Below are positions 35,716 through 48,679 of a stretch of 64,000 nt of DNA, piece after piece. The notes under the pieces were generated by a model, which was not told the DNA's origin, did not search any database, and worked only from the letters and a program-made list of their open reading frames with translations. Positions within the stretch are counted from its first letter, which is position 1; the number at the start of each line of letters is the position of its first letter. A program made the position numbers and the translations under genes. This DNA comes from Arachis hypogaea (Eukaryota; Streptophyta; Magnoliopsida; Fabales; Fabaceae): positions 98,414,561-98,478,560 of the forward strand of contig NC_092039.1 of the NCBI RefSeq assembly GCF_003086295.3, read 5' to 3'.

Positions 35716-36903
35716 CATGCACAGTGGCAGTTATTGACTGTGACAAAATGGTCATTTTGGCTGAAATTCTGTGGACATGGGATGTGTTTTATGCTTTGCT
35801 TTGCTTTGCTTATAGTGGGGCATTTCCCAATGCTTCTCGATTGTCCTTGCAATATTTTAGACGTTCACTTCAATTTTTATTCACAGAAAAAACAAAGTAC
35901 TTTTAGAAAAAAGATCGTCGTTAATTTTATTGTTTAACTCGATTAAGTGATTTAATCGGAGTATGGATAAAACGAGCTCAACAATTATGTTTTTATTGCA
36001 TGAGCTATATTTATATAGGCCATTAAATTTTATTAGATGAAAATCAAAAATTAATATAAAAGAAAAATATTGATGGACTCTAATAAATATAAAATATCAT
36101 AGTACATAAATAAATACATTAAATAACAATACTTTAATATACAATATTTTAAACGGCAACAGAATCTTTTATTCTTAAATAATTAAATATAAAATATATG
36201 AATATTTTTATTTATTAAAATTAATTATTATGCAAATTTTTTTATAATATTAAATAATTATATTAAAATAATATTTTAAATTATAACTAACATAAAAATA
36301 TAAAATAATTAAAATTTTATTTTATATTACTTGACAAATAATTAGATTATTATATTTAATATTTATTAACTAACTATGTTTATTAAAGATATTATTATAT
36401 AATATAATTTTTTATTAAAAGTATTTTAAAAATATAATTTATTTAAAATATTATATATAAATACATAAAAATATTAACTTTTTTATTTTTTTAATTTTTT
36501 TAAAGAACAGAATAAATAATATAATTTTAAATACATACCTAAATAAAAAAGTTAATATTTTTATGTATTATATATAACTTTTTAAATAAATTTTACTTTT
36601 ACAAATATTTTGATAAAAAATTATATGATATAATAATATATTTAACAAAGTAATTAGTTAATAAATTTTAAATATAATAATCTAATTATTTGTCAAGTAA
36701 TATAAAATAAATTTAATTATTATATATTTTTATATTATAGTTTAAAATATCATTTTAATATTGTAAAAAAAAATTTTGCTTAATAATTAATCTTAATGAA
36801 TAAATAAACTTATATTTTTTGTATTTATTTAATTTATACTTTTAAGAACAAAAAGTTCTACCTTTATATAGTAAAATATGTGATAATCTTCTTAATATAT
36901 ATA

Positions 36904-37589
36904 TTAGGAGTGGCAAAACGGGTCGAGTCCGTCGGGACGATCCGCGGAATTCGCTAAAAAAGGTGGATTGGACTAGAATTTGAAACTTGTCAAATTAAAA
37001 AAATTTGCCAAATCCGCAAAATTTTTATGCAAAATTTTTTTATAATATTAAAATGGTATTTTAAATAGTTATACTATAACAGATTTAATATGTTTTCTGA
37101 TTTTAATGTTATTATATAATTATAATTATTTAATATATAAAAAAATTACTAGATAGTATATATTAGGAGTGGCAATGCGGGCCGACTCGCCCCGCCGACT
37201 AAAGTGGATACAAAATGTTAGTCGTTTGACTTTGTTTTTTTTAAAGTAAAATTAATTAAAATTAACAAAAAAATAATAATTAAACAATTAAATACAAATA
37301 AAAAATAGTCAAATTATAATATAATTTTTTTACTATATTTTTTAATTTTTAACTTCAATAAAATTGTTCAAAATAATATTTGTCAATAGAACCATCTTTA
37401 TTTTAAAAAATAAGTCACATAATTTGAACATATATACGAAATTGTAAAATAAAACAAATAAAGTCACATAATTGAAACATATATACATAATTTGACGAAT
37501 TTTTTTAATTTGACAAGTCTCAAATTCTAGTCCGACCCACCCTTTTTAGCGGATTCGGCCCGACAGATTCGACCCGTTTTACTACCCCA
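36904..37589. mobile_element. MITE-like insertion in the loop of the fold-back
   Basis: Begins TAGGAGTGGCAAAACGGGTC and ends GACCCGTTTTACTACCCCA. Inverted ends of about 100 bp include ACTAGAATTTGA and AGGTGG / CCACCC blocks. It is flanked by TATATATA on both sides, which could be the 8 bp duplication but is low-complexity. A second TAGGAGTGGC start at 37162 suggests a nested or tandem copy. Confidence 0.6.
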
Positions 37590-38552
37590 TATATATATAT
37601 AAGAGAAGATTATCACATATTTTATTATATAAAGATAAAAAATTTTTTTTCTAAAAAATATAAAATAAATAAATACAAAAAATATAAGTTTTTTATTCAT
37701 TAAGATTAATTATTATACAAATTTTATTTTATAATATTAAAATAATTTTTTAAACTACAACATAAAAATATAAAATAAATAAAATTTATTTTATATTACT
37801 TGACAAATAATTAGTTTATTATATTTAAAATTTATTAATTAATTACTTTGTTAAATATATTATTATATAATATAAATTTTTATCAAAATATTTGTAAAAG
37901 TAAAATTTATTTAAAACGTTATATATAATACATGAAAATATTAATTTTTTATTTAAGTATGTATTTAAAAGTATATTATTTATTCTATTTTTTTTAATTA
38001 AAAAAATAAAAAATTAATATTGTCATGTATTATAAATAATATTTTAAATAAATTATTTGTTTAAAATATTTTTATAAAAAATTATATTATATTATAATAT
38101 CTTTAATAAAAGTAGTTAATTAATAAATTTTAAATATAATAATCTAATTATTTATCAAGTAATATAAAATAAAATTTTAATAATTTTATATTTGTATGTT
38201 ACAATTTAAAATATTATTTTAATATAATTTTTTAATATTATAAAAAAGTTTTGCATAATAATTAATTTTATTAAATAAAAAATACTTATATATTTTATAT
38301 TTATATATTTAATTATTTAAAAATAAAAGATTTCGTAGTTATAAAAATTAGATCGGACCGACCGATTCAACCGAAAAATCAATAAATTAGACCATATTTC
38401 AATTCGGTTCAATAGTCAGACCGTATAAAGAAAGAAAACGGTGTGAACCAATTAGATTCGGAATGAACCATTGAAAATCGGTTAAATTCGATCAAAATCG
38501 ATTCGATTGAAAATGTAAATTTGTTCAAAATGTTGGAGGGAACTAAAATGCT

Positions 38553-38933
38553 ATCACAGCTAGGTGTGGAAATAAATCAGGCCAGGTCAGGCTTTATTCT
38601 TAACAGGCCAGGCCTGTAATAGAGTATATTGGCCTTAACCTGGTCTGTAGCCTGGTATAGATTTTTTAATGAGTACTGTGCTTAGCCTGTTGTTAAATCT
38701 GGCCTGGCCTGAAGCCTGTCAATAGGCCTGTTTTTTTAATAATAATTAAATTTAAGATATAATTTAATTTTAACAATTATAAAATATAAAATAATAAATT
38801 TATGAATATAGACTTTTTTAATAGCTTGAGCCTGAGCCTATTTCCTATCAGACCAGGCTAGATCAGGCCAAACACAGGCCAGGCTACAGGCCCCTGGTAG
38901 GCCACCTGGCCTATTTTCACCCCTAATCACAGC
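38553..38933. mobile_element. hAT-type MITE with 8 bp target duplication
   Basis: The element at 38561-38925 (365 bp) starts TAGGTGTGGAAATAAATCAG and ends GGCCTATTTTCACCCCTA. It is flanked on both sides by ATCACAGC (38553-38560 and 38926-38933). Its inner ends repeat GGCCAGGC / GCCTGGCC blocks. An 8 bp duplication plus TAGGG-type ends identifies the hAT superfamily. There is no coding capacity. Confidence 0.9.
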
Positions 38934-38967
38934 CCTAGGCTGTTACATTCCTTGTTCATTTATATGC

Positions 38968-38971
<4 letters not shown>

Positions 38972-39038
<67 letters not shown>
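38972..39038. repeat. (TA)n microsatellite
   Basis: About 33 uninterrupted TA units. Confidence 0.95.
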
Positions 39039-39040
<2 letters not shown>

Positions 39041-39748
39041 TTTATTAAATAATTTACTTTTATTTAATTTATTTTAATTTTAGTTATAAATTCGATCTTT
39101 TTAATTATATTTTTATTTAACAATAATTATAAACTCACTTATTCTTTCTTTTCATAATTATATAATATATATTAATATTATTTTTTAATAAATACTTGTA
39201 GTATATAATAGTATAATAGATATAAACTAATTAATAAATTATTGAAATTTAAAAATAATAGTTATTTTAATACAAAAACAAAATAAAAATATTTATGATA
39301 GAATAAAAATAACAAAATACTTATTGTTCCTATTCCATATTATTTTAAAATAGTTTAATATTCTTAAAATGTTAGTGAAAACATGTATTTTAAATTTTTA
39401 GTTTTTTTTATTTATATAGGACCGGATTAAACGGTTCAACCAGTAACTCACTGGTCGAATAAGTAACTCAGTGATCCAGTAACCTGACCGATTCAATCAT
39501 CGGTTCGGTTATGACAATTGCAGATTCTGTTGCCGTTTAAAGTATTGTGTATTAAAGTATTGTCATTTAAAGTATTTATTTATGTACTAGGATATTCTAT
39601 ATTTATTAGAGTCCATCAATGCTCTTCTTTTATATTAGCCTTTGATTTTCATCTAATAAGATCTAATGGCCTATATAAGTATGGCTCATTCAATATGTAC
39701 ATAGTTATTGAGCTCGTTTTAGACATATCCATTTAACCGAGTAAAACT

Positions 39749-41220
39749 ATTTGATGTCAGATCCGACCAATTCTAAATAAAATCGCCAAATCGACACAAA
39801 TTTAGTACAAATCAATAGGATTCAGGCCCGAATCTTTGAATTAAATTGGAGCATAAACATCCTCATAAAAAATAGAAAAAATTGAGATTTTACTTAAAAT
39901 AAAAAATAAATGAAATACATAACATATAAAATAATAAAATCCTAATAAATTTTAAATGGTAAATTGTTCGATTAAATGATAATTCTGTTAGGCGTTGATA
40001 TCGCTAATTTTGAGGGGCGTCATCTTCACTAACGTCATCTATCCTCTGTGAATTCTCGAGAGCTTCAGTGCTAAAATGTGTATTTGAGTTTTGGCGTTTA
40101 TAAAATTGAAATTTAAATGAAAATGATATTTTATAATTAATTTTGGATAGAAGAGGGTTTATGCCAATTTAATTTATATTTGATAATTTTATATTAAAAT
40201 TAATTTTGATAAAATAATATATATTATTTGAATAATATTAATTAAAATTATTTTTAGATAGATAATTAATTAATTACGAAAAAAATATAATATTAAATTA
40301 TAATGTTATTTTTTAAAGTATATTTATTTTTTATATTTTTTTAGTATTTTTTATATAATATTTTTTATAGTATTCTATTTTAGTATGTTATAATTTTTTA
40401 CTATTATAATAAAAATTAATATTTATTAATTAAATTAAAAATAACATATGGACAACTTTTTAAGTTTTTTTTATAATAATTAATATTTATGCATTAAATT
40501 ATTATTTATGATCAATTTTTTTTATTTTGCCCTTTTTAATAAGGTCAATAATTTATATTATAATAAAATTATAATAAAAAATTTAATTAAAAATAAAAAA
40601 TTGAAATATGAATGAAAACACTAAAAATTAAAAAATTAAAATATTTAAAATGACTTAAAACAAATATAAAAATTCTATAAAAAATTATTAAAATTAATAA
40701 TGACTAATAATAAGCGTAAACACAACATGTTAAGTGAATGCAGAAGTTATACCTTTTTGTTTAGAGCAAAAAAAATACCAAATACCAAGAAACAGCGTTC
40801 AAGAAATTTAAATACACTTTTATCTTTTTCAACGTGTTTACTAAACACACTCAATATTTTTTAATGCTATCAATAAAATATTTTGTAAAGTCGTGCTGAA
40901 GTTTTCAATTCAAAGCCCAACAAGATCTAATTTAGAGAACAAGCCTCATGGGTATCAAATGAAATGTAATTTTGTAATTTGAGTTGAATTTAAATTGGAG
41001 AGACTAGAGTAGTATACAAATACAGAGTAAAGACTAAGGAAGGAGACTTCTATCTTTACTGCTACTTTTTTTTTCAATTTTTCTGTTTTGTAATTTTTTA
41101 ACTATGGGTCACTAATTTTTCTTTTCATTAAAAAGAGAAGCTCTATTGAATTATAATAAATTGATGTTGTTAGTCAAAAAATAATTATATTTAAAGGTTG
41201 AGCTTATTCGAAATATTAAT
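39749..41220. other. AT-rich spacer
   Basis: Nothing recognisable beyond scattered A/T-rich sequence. Confidence 0.45.
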
Positions 41221-42077
41221 AAAATTTTGAAAAGGAAATAGAGATCAAAAGGGATGCCCATGAAGGCATCGAGTGGGAAACTGTTTGACACGGTTTTGAT
41301 GGACATAGTAAATCGAGAAGTTAATCAAATGAGAAAGATCGAAGGTTTTCTTGAGTTAAAGATTTTCAGTAATTGGCACACGTTTGGGCAAAAGAGCGGG
41401 AGTGGTTACCCAGACTTTCGCACACAAGGGGGGGATCATGTCATTAATGATCAGTTACGGAAGAGGGGTATAAATATTAGAAAGTATTAAGAAATCAGGG
41501 TTGAAACTTTTCTTCAGAAATACACTCAAGCACACTCACATCCTAGTGAATTTCTGAGTATGCATTCGAGTTCGATTTTTGTAGGGTTATTTCCATGTCT
41601 TTATCTTTTTAATTTATAAATTCAGTAAACTTTACTTTTCCTGTTCAATTTATTTTTCAAGCAACCTTTAATTTCTTTGTTAAATTTACATTTCAACATC
41701 TTTAATTTCCATGTTAAAAGTCATTTGATTCAATCGAAAGTATTTTTATTGCTTTATTTAACTACTTTGCAAATTTCTTTCGATTTTAGTCAATTTGTCT
41801 TTTAAAAGCTTATGTTGCATCTTTTGAACTTTTTTCTATTTCAATACTCGTCTAATTCGAGGACCTTTGATGCACTTATAGAGAAACTGGTACCTGCAAA
41901 AAGAGGAGTAGGTGCTCCCAGACCATTAGAATCGAACCACCATCGATTTGCTAAAAATCAACAAAACAAATTGGCACGTCCGGTAGAACAGTTTTAAACT
42001 GAAGTGTGTCAAATAATTTTGGTGTCATTTGGTGTATGCAACTAAGAAGTGAAAGAATTATTCACATAGTAGATGAA
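41221..42077 (+). mobile_element. Candidate LTR end and leader of a plus-strand gypsy element
   Basis: This is the region directly upstream of the gag start at 42078. TATAAATA at 41469-41476 could be the LTR promoter. ATTGGCACGTCCGGTAGAAC at about 41971-41990 resembles the TTGGCACGCCCGGTGGGA phrase seen after the LTR in several plant gypsy elements. I could not place the LTR ends. A 78-codon frame at 41254-41490 falls inside it and resembles nothing I know. Confidence 0.4.
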
Positions 42078-42092
42078 ATGTCGAATGTGAAT

Positions 42093-44084
42093 TGTAACAC
42101 CCTAATGCTTTTAAATTGAGTTAAGCTTTATCTGGATTATATTTAGTAGCAGATATTTAAAACCTTGCGAAAATTTTCTTTTAAAAACAAATATAAAATA
42201 ATTTATATATAAAAATATTAAATGACTAGTTTTTATTAGAATATTTACTAGTTGAAAAATATAAGTTGATCTAAAAATACTACCAAAAAAGCGGGCGTGC
42301 TAAACTATGAAGGCACAACAATGACAAACTTTACTCATACCAAATAATCATAAAAAGAAATATCATAGTTACAATTACAATCACTCAATAAAAATAAAAC
42401 AAGACAGATAGGAAATCCTAATTCTCTTAATTTGTTTAAATATGACTGAAGCAATCGCCTATTCTTCCTTCTTAAGATAAACGCTTAATGTTTCGTATCT
42501 ACGTTCTTGATAGCTCGCTCCTAATAGTGCACTTGTCTTTTCACCTCAACTGAACAGGGCATTGCTTTGTGCCGCATCCTTCCTGAAGATGGTACGGAGA
42601 GAGGGGTGAGAAACAAAAGTTTCTCAATAGTTTATCTATATGATGTCATCGTATCCATCTCCAGCCACTCCGAGTTTTAAAATAAAAACAGTAATAATGC
42701 AAGATTGTTCAATTATTATTTTCAAAAATCCTTGTTAGTCGAAGTGGTGTGACTTTTAGATGCTTCTCATTTACTTATGTTGTGACATGTGTGATGCATA
42801 CAAAATGCCTATAGCGTTAAAACATGTAAACTCATAAACCTTAGTTTGATGTTCTCATAGGCCATAAAGTAAGGCAAAATAAATAATAAATAAGAGAAGA
42901 ATAGTAACATTGGCATAGATAAGTCAAACAGGATAGATCTGAATAAAATAGAGATCTTAAACAATATCATACATCATACAAAAGGAATTTTGGATAAAGG
43001 AAGGATCTTTAAATGCAATCATAATCATAAATTAAAAAGGATAAAAGAAGAACAATCATGATCATACTTTTCATTGTACTTTTCATTACTTTTTTTCGTA
43101 GCTTTTATGGAAGTTATTGAGCTCAAACCGGTATAAAAGGTGGGAGTCCCCTTCCCTTATCGAAGGTTCTTATCCCAAACGTTTTGACGATCACCTTCCT
43201 TTACCGAATGATCATCTCGATCAATCACCTTCCCTTACCGAAGGATCATGTCGATATCTTGTCTTTGGGAGTCACCTTCCCTTACCGAAAGATCATTCCC
43301 TCAGTTCAATTTACAATCAAGGTTATTTAGACATACACAAGAAAAGAGTTATATCAACAAAGATATCTTATTATATAAAATTGATGGGAGTCCCCTTCTC
43401 TTACCGAAGGTTCACAAAAGTTTACCGATCACCTTCCCTTACCAAAGGATCATCTAAATTCGATCACCTTCCCTTACCGAATGATCATCTCGATTATCTT
43501 GTCTTTGGGGGTCACCTTTCCTTACCGAAGGATTATTCCCTCAGTTCTTTAATGCACATAAGATTGTTATTATAATGCATAATGTGTATAAAGAAAAGAG
43601 ACATTATATCATGACATGTAATGCTAACATCTATATCCAAAAACATTTAACATTTGACATAAAAATTAGCATAAAACCCCTTACATCGAGTAAAGTTCTG
43701 ATAGGTATTTTGATGCAAATATGTTAGTGAAGAGAGACTTGTTCCATGGCTAGACTTTGTGTATACTAGAATTTTTTGTATAGAAGAAGGGAATAGAATG
43801 AAAAAGGAAGGATCAAATAGCTCTCAGGTATGTGCAGATTATGTTAGGAGGCATTTAGGTGAAATCTTCAATATGAAACGTCACTTTGTGAGCCCTATAA
43901 AGTTTTATACGTTTGGAATTTGGAAATAGCTATTAGAGACAAATTTATAGAGAATTGAATTAGCTTTAAAACGAATCTTAAACAAAGTCAATCGGATTAA
44001 AATTCAAATCTCAAATCATTACTATTTTAATTAATTAATTAGTTATTAAAAAAATGACTTGATTCAAAAAGTTGGGATGTTACA
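42093..44084. mobile_element. LTR-like insertion (probable solo LTR) in gag
   Basis: A 1992 bp segment with inverted termini TGTAACACCC... and ...GGGATGTTACA, i.e. TG...CA. It interrupts the gag frame five codons after the start. Flanks TGAAT (42088-42092) and TAAAC (44085-44089) are at best a degraded 5 bp duplication. No internal coding sequence, so a solo LTR or a small non-coding element. Confidence 0.7.
43138..43545. repeat. Higher-order tandem repeat, CACCTTCCCTTACCGAAGGATCA units
   Basis: Eight diverged units of the form ATCACCTTCCCTTACCGAAG followed by GATCAT. Units 1-4 (43138-43310) and 5-8 (43384-43541) show the same order of variants, each set opening with GAGTCCCCTTC and closing with TTTGGG, GTCACC and TTCCCTCAG. 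A four-unit block was therefore duplicated. Open frames here are by-products of the repeat. Confidence 0.85.
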
Positions 44085-47000
44085 TAAACGGTGGTTTGTC
44101 CACCAATGATAGCATACCAGTAACTGTACAACTTTCGAACGTTACTTCGCGTTCAGAAGGCATGATCGTGAGTGAAAGTGTAGTGGTTACTAGCATTCAG
44201 ACTGGAAATAATGGATGCAATATTCGTCCACATGGTAATTTACCACCAATACAGCCTTCGGTAATTATTGGTTGGCCTCCTTATGTCCTTCCTTCTGGTT
44301 ATACTGCACTGGTGAGTGGTTTTGTTCCTCCTATCTATGTTGGGAGTATGATTGGAGTAAATAATTCTCAAATCCTACAACAGTACTCCGAGTATTCTCG
44401 TGATTATAATGTGGACTCTACGTTGAATGCCTCTAATTCGATGGCAGCATTTTGACAACAGGTAGAGAAAAGTCATCATTATTTGGTCAACTTGTTGACT
44501 CAACAAATGACCACAATTTTGAATCCTATGATGGCTGATCATGAATCGAAATTCAAACGTCTTGCAAGGCAAGTCGAACGGATTGCTCGAATCGTTGGTT
44601 ATGATGAAGGAGAAAGGTATGATACCAGAGGGAATAATGAGAATTTTGAAAATATATTTCAAAATAAAAATATTATTTTGAGAAACAGAGAGAATCTCAG
44701 TTAATTCCTCATGGTCAAAATACAGATGACGTCTTGGCTCGATTACATGCTAATCAGGTCAGTGGACGTTATCAAGTGACAAGAATTGTAGAAGATATGC
44801 TCAATAGAGTCGATTTGAATGTCGAGTTAATAAATCGACCCCATTTTGTATCCGCTTTTCCTCAAGTTGTTCAAATGGCCGAAGTGACAAAAGGTGTGAA
44901 AAATCTAAAATTAATTACAAAATTTGCGAGGAAAATTGACCAATGAACATGTCGCTTGATATTTGGTCGAGATTGGGAATCTAGCTAATGATGAGAATTT
45001 GAAAATAAAGTTTTTTCTTCTTCGTTAACGAAGAATGCGTTTAGTTGGTTTTCAAATCTTAGACCAAATTCGATAACGACTTGGGCTCAGTCGGAAACTG
45101 CTTTTCATGCCCAGTTTTATCGAGGGGAATTGAACGTAGCAGTTACTGATCTAGTAGCTTTGAAACGAGAAGATGGTGAAACCATCAATGATTATATGAT
45201 ACGTTTCAAAAATGCTAGAAGTAGATGTTATGTGTCATTGCCTGAGAGTGAAGTGGTGAAAATAGCAATTATGGGGTTAGGATTTTATATGCGTTGAAAA
45301 CTGCTTAATGTTCATATTCCTGACTTAGCACATTTGGTTGAAAGGGTTCGTCAAGTCGAACTTCTGAAGAAGGAAAAGGAGAAATATGAGAATGAAAAGA
45401 GGCCAAAGATTAGACCCTTTGTTCGAAAGGAAAAGGTTGCTTATGTGGCCATGGAATCCTTGGAGGAGGAGTCCGATTTAGAAGTAGAGGTTGATTTAGC
45501 TGAACTTAAGAAGGGTCCTTCGAACGTTTGTTCTTTTCTTAAAAAGATCCATAGTAATGAGAAGTCAAATGATTCAAAACTAAAGAATGGAAAGAGATAT
45601 AGTTTTGATATCTCGAAATCTGACCAGATTTTTGATGTGTTTCTTAAAGATAAACAGTTAATTTTGCCTGAAGGCAGAACTTTACTTTCGGTGAAAGATT
45701 TAAAAGGAAAACCTTATTGTAAATTTTACCAAGCAACTAGTCATTCGCCAAACAATTGTGTTCGTTTTAGGGGTCTTATATAGGAGGCTATTAGGGAAGG
45801 ACGTTTGAAGTTTGATGATGGAAAAAAGGAGATGAAAGTTGATTCTGATCCTTTTGATGTTGAAGCCAGTTTTGCTAAGCCATATTTTGGTGTGAATATG
45901 GTTGGAATGTCTTATTGTTTCGATGTGGCTTTGGGTGATTTCAAATCACAAGTCCGATCTTTATACCCTCGTGTGGGAGACAATTTGTTGGATTTTTTGA
46001 TGCAGCAAAAGCTTAATGATCGGGACGTATCTCTGTGTCCTCGATGCAATGTTGTGTTTGACACTGAAGCCGCAACGATATTTGAGAAAGAAATAATGAA
46101 GAAAGAACTGGCATATAGAGAGGAGCAGGCTCGTCAGAAGTAACCAATTCGACGAGAAAAAGGACAAAGCTCCAAGGCTCCTCGCAAAATGTTATTGCAC
46201 CAATAAGCCATTCTCAGGCTATAGGAGTTCAATGGATTCAGAATTGTCAAGAATTCCAGAATCGAGATGCTCAATATAGGAAAAACCCACAGTGGGGACA
46301 TCGAGGACCCCCACAAGGCCAGTATCCCTACTATCGTGGCCGAGCTAGAGGATACCCAAGAGGTAGAGGAATAAGGAATCAACAGCAAACAAATAAGCCT
46401 CAAATTAATAAAGGCAAGGGAGCAACACCTTCAGTGCATTCTCGAATAGTCTTTCCATTTGATGGAGAAACTTATCCAAAGGATATTCTGTCCCTTGCAA
46501 AGTTGAATAAAGGTAAGTCAGTGGTTAATACTTCAGTTGTTGACAAAGACAAAGATGCTGACGTAAATGAAGAGTATTTCGAAGAAGGAGATGATGAGAT
46601 GGTTAGGACTATTTCCATTATCCCAACTGAGTATTTGGGTGAATATGAAGGTGACCCTGAAGATGATTATGATATGGATGATGAAGAGGTCTATTCGTTC
46701 ATTCGATATGAGGATGAACCGGGATATTTTCTGAGGCCATCTGAGAAACAAAAGTCCCATCTCCATCTACTTCATATCACTGCAACTATGAGTGGGATAA
46801 AGGTAAACAAAGTTTTAATTGATGGCTGAGCAGCAATAAGCCTTTTATCGGAGAGGATGCTGATGAAGGTTGGCAAACATCATGATGATTTGGTTCCCAC
46901 CAATATTGCCGTAACAGACTTTAGTGGTACTTCTACTCCTGCTAAAGGTCTGGTTACCTTGGGGGTGCAGGTAGGATCTTCTTATCAAAACACTATTTTC

Positions 47001-47120
47001 ATGGTGGTGCCGTCAAAAGCAAGCTATAATGCCTTATTAGGCCGGGGTTGGATTCACGGGGTTAAAGCTGTACTCTCTACTGTGCGTCAGAGTGTTCTCC
47101 TTTGGATGAAAAATGGAAAG

Positions 47121-48641
47121 TGGTGCACGAAATTGCAATCACACTTTTGCAATTCCGCACAACTAACCAGTAAGTGCACTGGGTCGTCCAAGTAATACCT
47201 TACGTGAGTAAGGGTCGATCCCACGGAGATTGTCGGCTTGAAGCAAGCTATGGTTATCTTGTAACTCTTAGTCAGGATATTAATAATTATCAGGGTTGAT
47301 TGTAAAAAGCAAAAGAACATGAAATAAGTACTTGTTTTGCAGTAATGGGGAACAGGTTGAGGTTTTGGAGATGCTCTATCTTCTGAATCTCTGCTGTCCT
47401 ACTGTCTTCTTCTTCAAGCACGCAAGGCTCCTTCCATGGCAAGCTGTATGTAGGGTTTCACCATTGTCAATGGCTACCTCCCATCCTCTCAGTGAAAATG
47501 TTCTACGCGCTCTGTCACAGCACGGCTAATCATCTGTCGGTTCTCAATCAGGTTGGAATAGAATCCAGTGATTCTTTTGCGTCTGTCACTAACGCCCAGC
47601 CCTCAGGAGTTTGAAGCTCGTCACAGTCATTCAATCCTTGAATCCTACTCAGAATACCACAGACAAGGTTTAGACCTTCCGGATTCTCTTGAATGCCGCC
47701 ATCAATTCTAGCTTATACCACGAAGATTCTGATTAAGGAATCTAAGAGATATCTACTCAATCTAAGGTAGAACGGAGGTGGTTGTCAGGCACACGTTCAT
47801 AGTTGAGAATGATGATGAGTGTCACGGATCATCACATTCATCAGGTTTAAGAACAAGTGATATCTTAGAATGGAAGCAAGCATGATTGAATGAAAAACAG
47901 TAGTAATTGCATTAATCCATCAAGACACAGTAGAGCTCCTCACCCCCAACCATGGGGTTTAGAGACTCATGCCGTAGGAAGTACACAAAGAAACGTGTAA
48001 AGTGTCATGAGGTACCGATACAATGTCAAAAGATCCTATTAATAGTGAACTAGTAACCTAGGGTATACAGAAATGAGTAAATGACGTAAAAATCCACTTC
48101 TGGGTCCACTTAGTGTGTGCTTGGGCTGAGCATTGAAGCTTTCATGTGTAGAGACCTTTTCTGGAGTTAAACGCCAGCTTTCATGCCAGTTTGGGCGTTT
48201 AACTCCAATTTTTATGCCAGTTCCAGCGTTAAACGCTGGGAATTCTGAAGCTGATTTGCAACGCCAGTTTGGGCCATCAAATCTCGGGTAAAGTATGGAC
48301 TATTAAACATTGCTGGAAAGCCCAGGATGTCTACTTTCTAACGCCGTTGAGAGCGCGCCAATTGAGTTTCTGTAGCTCCAGAAAATCCACTTCGAGTGCA
48401 GGGAGGTCAGAATCCAACAGCATCTGCAGTCCTTTTCAGCCTCTGAATCAGATTTTTGCTCAGAACCCTCAATTTCAGCCAGAAAATACCTGAAATCACA
48501 GAAAAACACACAAACTCATAGTAAAGTCCAGAAAAGTGAATTTTAACTAAAAACTAATAAAAGTATACTAAAAACTAACTAAAATATACTAAAAACATAC
48601 TGAAAATAATGCCAAAAAGCGTATAAATTATCCGCTCATCA
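47121..48641 (-). mobile_element. 3' LTR of the complete Athila-like element
   Basis: 1521 bp, TGGTGCACGA to CGCTCATCA, the same length as its partner at 57115-58635 but differing at roughly a few per cent of positions by eye. It sits in the dead plus-strand gag-protease at MKNGKW. The five bases before it are GAAAG. Confidence 0.92.
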
Positions 48642-48659
48642 CAACACCAAACTTAAATT

Positions 48660-48679
48660 GTTGCTTGTCCCCAAGCAAC
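48660..48679 (-). promoter_or_regulatory. Hairpin beside 3' LTR (complete element)
   Basis: Stem GTTGCTTG / CAAGCAAC with loop TCCC, next to AACACCAAACTT. Same placement as in the non-autonomous copies. Confidence 0.75.

Larger units (their letters stand above)
38334..39521. mobile_element. Insertion splitting the right arm of the fold-back
   Basis: Removing this segment restores continuity with the left arm, with AGATT found at both edges (38328-38332 and 39522-39526). Ends are rich in CGGACCGACCGATTC and CGGTTCGGTTAT motifs, typical of short plant DNA elements. It contains a hAT MITE and a (TA)n tract. Confidence 0.65.
35931..39748. mobile_element. Fold-back element with arms of nearly 1 kb
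   Basis: The left arm, 35931-36903, is the inverted repeat of two right-hand pieces, 37590-38333 and 39522-39748. Landmarks are AACGAGCTCAA with TATATAGGCCATTA on the left and their complement at 39670-39715, and AAACGGCAACAGAATCT on the left matching AGATTCTGTTGCCGTTT on the right. The right arm was split by a later insertion (38334-39521). Outer ends read GTTTAACTCG on the left and CGAGTAAAAC on the right. No transposase gene is present. Long arms suggest a Mutator-like or fold-back type, but I could not define a target duplication. Confidence 0.75.
42078..47120 (+). pseudogene. gag-pro: gag-protease of a plus-strand Ty3/gypsy element, decayed
   Basis: The frame starts MSNVN at 42078, is interrupted by an insertion (42093-44084) and resumes INGGLSTNDS. 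A Gag domain follows (FSWFSNLRPNSITTWAQ, FYRGELNVAVTDL, DYMIRF near 45040-45230). Next come a zinc-finger-like CKF...NNC stretch (about 45720-45770), an RG-rich segment (46290-46370), an acidic linker, and an aspartic protease (VLIDG-stop-AA at 46815-46835, YNALLGRGWIHG near 47030). At least six stops (44453, 44702, 44944, 45298, 45781, 46827 among them) and two frameshifts kill it. It ends at 47120, where another element's LTR begins; its polymerase is not in the window. It is unrelated in detail to the minus-strand elements and older by decay. Confidence 0.82.

Noticed and set aside
35521..35937. Plus-strand open frames over the first esterase exon
   Set aside because: Shadow frames antisense to exon 1 and its GA-repeat leader.
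41254..41490. 78-codon open frame
   Set aside because: Overlaps a TATA-like box in a probable LTR, with no recognisable domain.
43117..43575. 152-codon frame with SPSLTEGS repeats
   Set aside because: By-product of the CACCTTCCC tandem repeat inside a non-coding LTR-like insertion.
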